Shown here: positions 35,593 through 43,900 of the stretch, piece after piece | Position numbering within the stretch: position 1 is the stretch's first letter | Layout: each line of letters begins with the position of its first letter | Assembly: GCA_964547995.1 (NCBI GenBank) | Contig: CAZJRB010000029.1 | Location: 1-61,707, forward strand | Source: CAZJRB01 sp964547995 | GTDB taxonomy: Bacteria; Planctomycetota; Planctomycetia; Pirellulales; Thermoguttaceae | Length of the DNA: 61,707 bases | Direction: 5' to 3' | The notes under the pieces: model-generated | Database searches by the model: none | The model's input: the letters and a program-made list of their open reading frames with translations, nothing else | What the model was told of the DNA's origin: nothing | Made by a program: the position numbers and the translations under genes

Positions 35593-36468
35593 ATGTCCAA
35601 CATTCTCAAACTCGGAATTCCCGCCGGAAGTCTCCAGGAGGCCACGGCCGAGCTGTTTCGCCGGGCGGGATACAAGATTACGTTCGGCTCGCGGAGCTAC
35701 TATCCGACGATCGACGACGACGAGATCGAATGCCTGTTGATCCGCGCCCAGGAGATGTCTCGCTATGTCGAAGACGGCGCGCTGGATGCCGGGCTGACCG
35801 GCCACGACTGGATCATCGAAAACGAATCGGACGTCCACGAGGTGGCCGAGTTGGTTTTTTCGAAGGTCAGCCGCCGCCCGGTCCGCTGGGTGTTGTGCGT
35901 GCCTGAGGACTCGCCCGTTCAATCGGTCCGGGACCTCGAAGGCAAGCGGATCGCCACGGAAGCGGTCGGCCTGACGACCGGCTATCTGAAGCAACACGGC
36001 GTCAGCGCCAAGGTGGAATTCAGTTGGGGGGCCACCGAAGTCAAACCGCCCAAGCTGGCCGACGCCATTGTCGAGGTGACCGAGACCGGGAGTTCGCTGA
36101 GGGCAAACGACCTGCGAATTGTCGACGAAGTCCTGCAGAGCACCACCCGACTGATCGCCAACCATGATTCCTACGCCGATCCGTGGAAGAAGCAGAAAAT
36201 CGAGGACCTGGTCCTGATGCTCCAAGGTGCCATGGCGGCCGAGGGAAAAGTCGGGTTGATGATGAACGTGCCGCGCGAGAACCTCAAGCAGGTGCTCAGC
36301 CTGTTGCCGGCCCTGCAACAGCCGACCGTCTCGAGCCTGGCCGACGAGGCGTGGGTCGACGTAAACACCGTGCTCGACGAATCGGTGGTTCGCCAGATCA
36401 TCCCACGCCTGAAATCGGCCGGCGCCCGCGGAATTGTCGAGTATCCGCTGAACAAGATCATCGACTGA
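35593..36468 (+). CDS. hisG: ATP phosphoribosyltransferase, long form
   Basis: A 291-residue HisG that starts histidine synthesis by condensing ATP with PRPP. LKLGIPAGSLQEATAELF is the N-terminus, DAGLTGHDWIIENESDV forms the family loop, and IVEVTETGSSLRANDLRI is the phosphate-binding E-x-T-x-(S/T)-x-x-L region. Residues about 210-291 are an ACT-like regulatory domain, so this is the long, self-regulated form that does not need HisZ. The start abuts repeats, so translation initiation may depend on features other than a Shine-Dalgarno sequence. Confidence 0.95.
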   Translation: MSNILKLGIPAGSLQEATAELFRRAGYKITFGSRSYYPTIDDDEIECLLIRAQEMSRYVEDGALDAGLTGHDWIIENESDVHEVAELVFSKVSRRPVRWVLCVPEDSPVQSVRDLEGKRIATEAVGLTTGYLKQHGVSAKVEFSWGATEVKPPKLADAIVEVTETGSSLRANDLRIVDEVLQSTTRLIANHDSYADPWKKQKIEDLVLMLQGAMAAEGKVGLMMNVPRENLKQVLSLLPALQQPTVSSLADEAWVDVNTVLDESVVRQIIPRLKSAGARGIVEYPLNKIID

Positions 36469-36493
36469 CAGTTTTCACCACTCGGACATATCC

Positions 36494-37957
36494 ATGAAAG
36501 CACTCACCTGTACACACGGCACGTCCTTTTCCATGGTTGTCTTGTTTGCCGTCGTCGCCCTGCCGGCGATCACTCCGGCGCGGGAGCCCGGCGAGAAACC
36601 GAACATCATCTTCATCATGGTCGACGACCTCGGCAAGGAATGGGTCTCCTGCTGCGGGGCCGACGACATCGAAACGCCGGCGCTCGATCATCTGGCTGCC
36701 GGGGGAATGCGGTTTACGAACGCCTACTCCATGCCCCAGTGTACGCCGACCCGGGTGACGCTCTTGACCGGGCGGTATCCGTGGCGGACCGGCTGGTGCA
36801 ACCACTGGGACGTGCCGCGGTGGGGCGCGGGGTGCCACTTCGATTGGCGCCACAACGTCACTTTCGCGCGGTTGCTCAAAGAGGCCGGCTATGCGACGGC
36901 CGCCGCCGGCAAGTGGCAGATCAACGATTTTCGTGTCACACCCGACGCCATGAAAAAACACGGCTTCGACGAGTGGTGCATGTGGACCGGCTTCGAGAGC
37001 GGCAACCCGCCCAGTGGCCGACGGTACTGGGACCCCTACATCAACACGCCCGAGGGGAGCAAGACCTACGAAGGCCGATTCGGCTGCGACGTGTTCACCG
37101 ATTTCCTGATCGATTTCATGAAGCGGCACAAGGACAAGCCGATGATGCTCTACTTCCCGATGGCCCTGACCCACGGCCCGCTGACGAACACGCCGGCCGA
37201 GAAGGACGTCGCCGACAAGCTCGACAAGCACAAGGCGATGGTCCGCTACGTCGATCTGTCGGTGAAGCGGATCGTCGACGCGCTCGACGAGCTCGGCATC
37301 CGCGACAACACGATCCTCATCTTCTCGACCGACAACGGCACGTCCGGCAGCATTTCCGGCCACCTCGGCGGGCGGCTGGTCCGCGGCGGCAAAGCGAAAC
37401 TCAGCGAAAACGGCGTCTGCGAGCCGTTCATCGTCAACGGCCCCGGTTTGGTCCCCAAAGGCGTGGTCACCGGCGCCCTGACCGATTTCACGGACCTGCT
37501 GCCGACGTTTTGCGAACTGGGCGGCGCGAAGCTGCCCGAGGGCGTTGAGATCGACGGCAAGTCGATCGCCGGCGTGATCCTCGGCCGCGACAAGGACGGC
37601 CCCCGCGAGTGGATCATGGCCCTGGGTCACGGCGCGGCCGCACTCGACCAGCGGGGCGTCCGCCCCAAGCAGGTCTTCACCGACCGGGTGGTCCGCGACA
37701 AGCAGTACAAGCTCTGGGTCCTCGACGGCCGGAGTGCAAAGCTGTTCGACCTGAAGGCCGACCCCTTCGAGGAAGACAACCTTATCGACAGCGACGACCC
37801 GAAGATCGTCGCCGCCCGCAAAAAGCTCGAAGCGGTCATCGCATCCTGTCTCGAAGAAGATGCCCGCCCCCAATACACCCCCACGCCGCCGCAGCCATGG
37901 GACAAAAAGCCAGGCGGCGTGAAGGAAGGGAAGGAGAAACGGAAGCGGAAGAAGTAA
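36494..37957 (+). CDS. Secreted sulfatase (family S1)
   Basis: A 487-residue protein with a signal peptide (residues 1-29). The formylglycine motif C-T-P-T-R occurs at Cys83, as CxPxR, so activation by an FGE-type enzyme is expected. MVDDLGKEW (Asp44-Asp45) and IFSTDNGTSG supply metal ligands. It ends in a basic Lys/Arg tail. Planctomycetes have many such enzymes for sulfated algal polysaccharides. The neighbouring fucosidase suggests sulfated fucans or fucoidan as substrate, but this is inference. Confidence 0.93.
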   Translation: MKALTCTHGTSFSMVVLFAVVALPAITPAREPGEKPNIIFIMVDDLGKEWVSCCGADDIETPALDHLAAGGMRFTNAYSMPQCTPTRVTLLTGRYPWRTGWCNHWDVPRWGAGCHFDWRHNVTFARLLKEAGYATAAAGKWQINDFRVTPDAMKKHGFDEWCMWTGFESGNPPSGRRYWDPYINTPEGSKTYEGRFGCDVFTDFLIDFMKRHKDKPMMLYFPMALTHGPLTNTPAEKDVADKLDKHKAMVRYVDLSVKRIVDALDELGIRDNTILIFSTDNGTSGSISGHLGGRLVRGGKAKLSENGVCEPFIVNGPGLVPKGVVTGALTDFTDLLPTFCELGGAKLPEGVEIDGKSIAGVILGRDKDGPREWIMALGHGAAALDQRGVRPKQVFTDRVVRDKQYKLWVLDGRSAKLFDLKADPFEEDNLIDSDDPKIVAARKKLEAVIASCLEEDARPQYTPTPPQPWDKKPGGVKEGKEKRKRKK

Positions 37958-37974
37958 CCCGCATGGTTTTGTGC

Positions 37975-38030
37975 TTGTCCTTTGTCGCCAACCCTGAATC
38001 CGCCACCGTGAAAGTAGATAACCACGGCAG
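37975..38030 (-). pseudogene. Fragment of an esterase/lipase (HGGG motif)
   Basis: On the minus strand, AVVIYFHGGGFRVGDK reads through in one frame. This is the oxyanion-hole region of alpha/beta-hydrolase esterases (BD-FAE/acetyl xylan esterase type). The frame cannot be followed further on either side: downstream it runs into the antisense of the sulfatase gene. The rest of the gene is absent. Confidence 0.5.
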
Positions 38031-38081
38031 TGGAATTCTCACTTGTAGCCCGATAAAGGTACAGTACCTGGCGTGGGTGTT

Positions 38082-38174
38082 CACCCACTCTTCGGCGTTG
38101 AATTTCTGCGGGTTGAACTGCCGCGCGAACTGCTTGTACTCGGCCACCGGTATCTTGGCGTTGTGCATGATCCA
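38082..38174 (-). pseudogene. Fragment of a second GH29 alpha-L-fucosidase
   Basis: On the minus strand, 31 residues starting WIMHNAKIPVAEY match the intact fucosidase (WIMHKAHIPKEEY) of the neighbouring gene, about 19 of 31 by hand count, including QFNP and the final EWV. A TAA stop lies directly upstream of the Trp, and similarity ends after EWV. It is the remnant of a separate fucosidase gene. Confidence 0.75.
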
Positions 38175-38307
38175 TTAGGGCGGGCAACCCTTTGACTTGG
38201 CGGCAACATACACCCCCTATGGCGGGCGGTGGCGCCGGCAACACTTGGATCTCATCAATGGTTGAGGATCTCGGGCGAACTGGTCCCCGCCCGGGAGAGC
38301 AACACGC

Positions 38308-40056
38308 CTATTTCACCGGCCGGAAGACGATCGACTGGACGTTCATGACGCCTTCCTTCGCGAGATTCTTGGCCTTGACGCTCACGTTTGGCCGCCCCTG
38401 GTCAAGTTTCACGGTGCCGAGCTTCTTGGTTTGGAAACCGGTCCAGTCGCCGGTGCCCTCTACCTTGCCTTCCAGCTTTGCGCCGGCAACCTCGACGACG
38501 TATTCGCTGCCGGCGGAGGCGTCCGGACAGGCGTAGGTGATTTCGACGTCGAAGGCGCCGGGCTTGTCGACCCGCAACTCCCACGTGACGTAGTCTTTTG
38601 GGTCCGTCCAGAAGCCGATATTGTCCTTACCGCCGCCCTGCTCGTATTGGATGTTCTGGCCGTGCAACACGGCGTCGCGCGCGTGCAAGGTGACCGTGCC
38701 GTCTTTGGCTTGCGACGTGCTGGGCGCGGCCACCTGCGGCTCGCCCTCGATTTCGAGGACCACGACGGTGTCGATCGGATCGGGGGCCTTTGGGGGCACC
38801 TTGATCTCGACTTTTCCATCGGATGCGGAGACTTCGAGCGGTTTGCGGTTCTTGTCGGCCAGCAGATAGGCCCCCTTGGTCTTGTTTTCCAGCCCCGGCG
38901 CCACCAGCGTGCCGTCGCCGGGCCAGTTGAAGACGTGCAGGTACAGTTTGCCGGGTTTTTTCGTACACCGGCCCCACGGCAGCCGCTTGAAGGGGCTGGC
39001 AGTCGTGCCGTAGATGCTCTCGCCGTTGACGTCGAGCCACTTGCCGATCGCTTCGAGCCGCTCGACGCTCGGCTCGGGGATGACGCCCTCGGCGGTCGGT
39101 CCGACGTTCAGCAGGAAGTTTCCGCCCTTGCTGACGATATCCACGAGCTTGTGGGTGATGTCGGCCGTCGACTTCCAGTGATGGTCGTCTTTCTTGAATC
39201 CCCAGGTGTTGTTCATGGTCATGCAGGTTTCCCAGTCCCAGCCGGGCATGCCGGTTGCGGGGATGTGTTGTTCGGGCGTGCCGAAGTCGCCGGGCGAGCG
39301 TTTGCGCTTGCCGACGCGGTTGTTCACGATCAGGTCCGGCTGGAGCCCGCGGATGTACTTCTCCAGCTCAATGCCTTGCTTTTCGTTCCATTCGCCGATC
39401 CATTCGCCGTCGAACCAGAGGACGCCGATCTTGCCGTAGTTGGTCAGCAGCTCTTTGAGTTGCCCCTTCATGTGTTCGGCGTACTTGGGAAAGTTCTTTC
39501 CCTTGGCGTCGGGGTGGTACCAATCCATGATCGAGTGGTACCAGCACATTTCGATCCCCTGCTTGTGGCACTCGTCGGCCAACTGCTTGAGGATGTCTTT
39601 CTCGTAGGGCGTGCCCATGATGTCGTAGTCGGTCAGTTTCGAGTCGAACAGGCAGAAGCCGTCGTGGTGTTTGCTGGTGATGACGATATACTTCATGCCG
39701 GCCCGCTTGGCGAGCGAGACCCACTCTTTCGCGTCGAACTTCACGGGGTTGAATTGCTTTTGCAGCGGGGCATATTCCTCCTTGGGAATATGGGCCTTGT
39801 GCATGATCCACTCGCCGATGCCGCCGATCTTCTTGCCCTTCCACTCACCGGCCGGGATCGCGTACAATCCCCAGTGGATGAACATCCCGAATTTGCCGTC
39901 ACGCCACCACTGCATCCGTTTATCCATCTCTTCCTTTGTCTCGCCGGGCAGTGCGGCTTCGGCGTTTTGAGCCGTTGTGGTTGCCATCACACCAAAGGCA
40001 ATAACGGCCAACAGCACCGTACAAATCGTCCGAGCCGAATCCAATATCTGGAACAT
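38308..40056 (-). CDS. Secreted alpha-L-fucosidase, GH29, with C-terminal domain
   Basis: A 582-residue protein with a signal peptide (residues 1-34) and AAGGAG 6 bases before the ATG at 40056. The barrel has FGMFIHWGLYAIPAGEW, VITSKHHDGFCLFDS and GVLWFDGEWIGEW. Asp216 in WFDG is the expected nucleophile. GGNFLLNVGPTAEG and the IPEPS turn are also family signatures. The last 110 residues (from about 470) form a beta-rich module resembling a carbohydrate-binding domain (WTDPKDYVTWELRVDKPGAFDVEITYAC). The enzyme releases terminal alpha-L-fucose. With the sulfatase it could degrade sulfated fucans. Confidence 0.93.
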   Translation of the reverse strand: MFQILDSARTICTVLLAVIAFGVMATTTAQNAEAALPGETKEEMDKRMQWWRDGKFGMFIHWGLYAIPAGEWKGKKIGGIGEWIMHKAHIPKEEYAPLQKQFNPVKFDAKEWVSLAKRAGMKYIVITSKHHDGFCLFDSKLTDYDIMGTPYEKDILKQLADECHKQGIEMCWYHSIMDWYHPDAKGKNFPKYAEHMKGQLKELLTNYGKIGVLWFDGEWIGEWNEKQGIELEKYIRGLQPDLIVNNRVGKRKRSPGDFGTPEQHIPATGMPGWDWETCMTMNNTWGFKKDDHHWKSTADITHKLVDIVSKGGNFLLNVGPTAEGVIPEPSVERLEAIGKWLDVNGESIYGTTASPFKRLPWGRCTKKPGKLYLHVFNWPGDGTLVAPGLENKTKGAYLLADKNRKPLEVSASDGKVEIKVPPKAPDPIDTVVVLEIEGEPQVAAPSTSQAKDGTVTLHARDAVLHGQNIQYEQGGGKDNIGFWTDPKDYVTWELRVDKPGAFDVEITYACPDASAGSEYVVEVAGAKLEGKVEGTGDWTGFQTKKLGTVKLDQGRPNVSVKAKNLAKEGVMNVQSIVFRPVK

Positions 40057-40468
40057 GGAACACTCCTTGGTGCAAAAGACTCGCGGATGAAGAAGGCCCG
40101 CGGCCCGAGAGCCGCAAGTCCTTGTGTCGAAATCGCGTTTCGAGAGCATTGTAGCAGAATTGCCGATATGTTGCCAGTACTGCCCCCCAAATGCCCCCAA
40201 ATCAAGCTGTGGCTGCCAAAACGGCTAAAGATGACCTCTTCTTCCGAGCCGTCTTTGAAAACGGGAAACGGCGGTGAGCTTCGCCGCGACGGTGATCCGT
40301 GGCAGCGTGTCGGGGAGGCCGTGGACGGCGACGTGCCGACGGCCAGCTCGACGTGGATGCCGCGGCAATAGCTGTTCAGATCGATGGCTTCGTTGCCGTG
40401 ACGGCGGCAGTCGACTCGTCGAATACCGAGCCTAAGGCGGGTGCTCGAGAGCAGGGCGGACTGACATC
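40057..40468. other. Intergenic region, no supported gene
   Basis: About 400 bases between the fucosidase and the efflux remnant. Part of it has coding-like composition on the minus strand in two frames (40200-40440), but no product is recognised. It may be decayed sequence of the same efflux operon. Confidence 0.35.
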
Positions 40469-40917
40469 CTAGTCGAACGGGACTCCCATGGCGTATTCGA
40501 GCCGGGCTATTGCGGAGCGCAGGTCATAGACCGTCTCGACGTAGTGTTGTTCGGCGACGGTCATGGCGGTTTGGGCGTCGACGACGTCGGTGGGGCTGTC
40601 CTCGCCCTCGGCGAACTTGTTCATGACGATTCGGAGCCGTTCGGCGGCAAGCCGGACGGCCGAGCGGGCCAGCTCGATCCGCTGCCGGGCGTCTTCGACC
40701 TTCTGGTAGGCGTAGTTGACCTCGAAGGCGATCCGGTCGCAGACCCGGCGGCCGTGCGAGACGGCCCGGGCGACGTCTGCCCGCTCTGCCATGAGTTTTC
40801 CGACGCGTTTTCCGCCGCTGTAGATGTCCCAGACGAAGTCGATAGTTCCGACCTTGATATCGGTTTCCAATCCGCCGGTGGGTAGGTGGTAACTGAAACA
40901 CCTCGGCAGTCCACGAC
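40469..40917 (-). pseudogene. 5'-truncated TolC-like outer-membrane efflux protein
   Basis: The frame encodes about 148 residues, starting directly behind the kinase stop codon and ending ARLEYAMGVPFD. AERLRIVMNKFAEGEDSPTDVVDAQTAMTVAEQHYVETVYDLRSAI fits the final coiled helices and tail of outer-membrane efflux proteins, which are normally over 400 residues. The first two thirds are missing. A TTG at 40870 could start translation, but the product could not form a channel. Confidence 0.7.
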
Positions 40918-43900
40918 TCAGAACTTGATCGCGCCGCGCTGGCGCAGTGCGGCCGCCTGCTGGAGGATCTCGAGCATCTCGGGCGTGAAGCGGACGCCCA
41001 GTTGGCCGCCGTCGGACGCCTTATTCAGGCAGGGGCTGACCGGCAGCAGCCGATAGTCGTACTGCTTCGCGTTGCTGAACTTGGGGTCCGCTTTGAAGCA
41101 GTTCTTGCCCGGCTGGGCCAGCGCGTGGTAGCCCTTGAACACGTCGCAGTGCTCGATCCGCGTGTTCGCCCGGTCCGAGCGGATCTCCCCGATTATCGAA
41201 TCGACGATCACGTTGGGTTCGTTTCTCAAGCCCACCTCGCCCGGAATGGTGCAGTGGCGAATGTTGCAGTCGCATCGCCTATAGCTCGAAGTACTTAGGC
41301 TAGCTATTACCCCGTTGTCAAATGAACCAGCAGAACCGACACCTACTGAACCTTTGAGGACTACAGAGTTTCTGAAATCTAATTTATCGCAACTAATACC
41401 ATGAGTGCAAAAACAGTTCTCTATGTGCAGTAGGCTCGAACCAAACTTTCTAATTTCACCGGCAAGGACGACGGAATTCATCTGCATGGAGCCATTTGAC
41501 ACCATAACATCTCCTTTGAGAATGGCCGAACGAACCTGCACGGAGCAGGATAGGACAAGCAGACAGCATTTATTCTCTGCCCTTGGTGCCTCCAGGGTAA
41601 CCCGCTCGATCACCAGATCCTTAGCGGAGGCAGTCACCGCCGTGTTATGGAATTTGATCAAGGGGGAGCATCCCTTTTTGCCCCGGATGGTGAGCCCGAT
41701 TTTCTCCTTGGGTATGCGGACTTCCTCGATGTAGGGCCCGTTGTCGTGTATCTCGATGACGGTTTTGGGCGGTGCGGCGGACACGGCCTCCTGGACACTC
41801 TTGAAGTCCCCCTTGCCGTCGAGCCGGACGACGAGCCGCTTGGCCACTTTCTGCACGGCCTCTTTCATCCGGGCAAAGGAGGGGTCACGGTCGACGTCGG
41901 TCACCGGGCTGGAGTTCGGGTAGTCGGCCTCGAGCTTCTCGACCAGCGGCTTCAGCTCGAACAGGTCGTTGTCGGCGAAGAGTTTGGCCGCGCTGGTGTA
42001 CAGTTGCTCGGCCCCGGCCTCGGCGGCGCCGGTCTCGATCTGCCGGCGGGCGGTCTCGACGGCCCCTTTGTGCGACATCAACCAGGGCGTCCTGGCGTAG
42101 GTCTCTTCGATCTCCGCCAGGGCGGCCTCCGCCTCGGCAAACTTGTTCTGCCGGATCAATTCCTCGGCACGGGCGAAGGCGGTCCTCGCCAGAGAGTCGA
42201 GATACGGATCGACGTTGGCCCCCACGGCGCCGGCCTCGTGAAAGAGATTCATGGCCAGCGGGGCGTCGTTTCCGGCCAATGCCAGCAGGCCGGCGGCCAG
42301 CCAGTCGTCGCCGCTTTTGCGGTCGATCGCCAGTTGCATCAGCCGCGCCCTGGCCTTTGGGCTCAGCGTTGTCCAGGGATGGCGTTCGATTTTTCCGCGG
42401 GCGGGCCGGGCGGAGATGGCGTTCTCGTCGGCGCCGACCACGTCTCCATGGGTGCCGCGAAGCATCAGCTTGCTTTTGGTCAGCGGCGGATCGGCGGCGT
42501 TGATCTTGGCGATCATCCGGATCTTCAATCGCCCCATGCGGCGGACCTCGTCGCGGCGGCGCGCCAGGCGGCCGGCCAGGTCTTTGTCGTCGAACGCGAT
42601 TTTTTCCAGTTCGGTCCAGGCCCCGCGAAAGTCCCAGGCGGCGACCAATTTCTCGGCCGGCGCGAGGGCCTTGGCGTAGCGCTCGTCACGTTGCCGCTCG
42701 GCCGTCGCGAGTTCGGCCTCGTCATGGGCTTTTTCCCCGGCCGCCCGGGCTTCCGCTGTTTTTGATTCGAGCCTGGCGAATTCGTCGAGGGCGTCTTGCT
42801 TGATTTTCTCCGCGTCGACCTCGAATCGCTCGCCGATCGCCCCGGCCGCGGCCAGCATCACGTCCTTATCGCCACCGTCGAGGGCAAGCTCCATCGCCCG
42901 CTGCAACAAGACGAACTGCTCGCCGGGCCGGTCTTCTTGCTGTTTGCCCAACTCAAGCAGCTTTCCGGCAAGCTCGACTTTCGCGGCGCCGGTCTCGGCG
43001 GCGGCCAGGCCGTGGGCCTGGTCGATTCTCCGGGCAATCTCTTGCCGCGTTTCGGGCGGAGGGGGGGATTTCTTCTTAGGTCCGGGAGGCTTCGGCTGTT
43101 CGGCAAGTTCGCCCGGTTTTTCCGGCGCCGCCTGACCGACGGACTTCTCCCACGCCGGCTTGACCGTCAGGCTCTCCGCCTCGTCGATCATCACGGAGGT
43201 CTCGAACGGTACGAATCCCCGGCGGGCAATCCGCAGGTTGTGCTTCCCCGGCTCGATCGGCATCTTGATCCGCTCCTCGCTGGTTTGCACGGACGGCAGC
43301 GAGAGGTCGGGGGCCCGGCCGTCGATTTCCAGCCTCGCGTCTTGGCGTTGATCAACGGGCCACTGGAGAACCAGGTGCGACTGCCTCACCCAGGACGGCC
43401 GCGCTACTTCTTTACGCTGCCCGGGCTCCACGATGACGACTTCCTCGTAGGGCAAGAATCCTTTGCGCTCGGCGCGAATGCGCCACTCGCCCGGTTTGCA
43501 CGGCAATTCCAAGGGCCCGGAATCGGGCAACCGGACCGGGTTCATGTTGATCGAAAGGGCCGTCTCTTCCCGCTCGCTTGCCGGCCAATTGAATACGAGC
43601 GCGGGCCCCTCGGGCGCGCCGCCGCGGCTGAGGGCCCAAACAACCAGGGCAACCAACACCAGGCAGGCGGCCGCGGCGCCGAAGATGATCGCCCACTTTA
43701 TCCGAGAGCCGTTGTCAGGGTCGCGAGCCTTGGCCGGCTGCTTGGGTGTTTTTCGCCCCCCGCCGGGAAGCTGCTGCAAAAACGCCGTGAGGTTTGAAGA
43801 CTGAGACGCTTGGGTGTCCTGAAGAGATTGGCCCGGTGCAGTCGCCGGCGACTTGCCCTCAGCGGTGGCCCACAACTTGGCCAGGTTGCTGTCGGCGGCC

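Noticed and set aside
37627..38244. Single 205-codon minus ORF covering the esterase fragment
   Set aside because: It is a chance join: the HGGG stretch is real-looking, but the rest is antisense of the sulfatase or random.
38431..40371. Very long plus-strand ORF of 646 codons
   Set aside because: It is the antisense shadow of the GH29 gene, with repeated Val/Leu/Gly runs that follow the complementary codons; the opposite frame has clear enzyme motifs.
41647..42765. Plus-strand ORFs opposite the kinase
   Set aside because: They are shadows with Gly/Arg-rich composition; kinase domain motifs lie on the minus strand.
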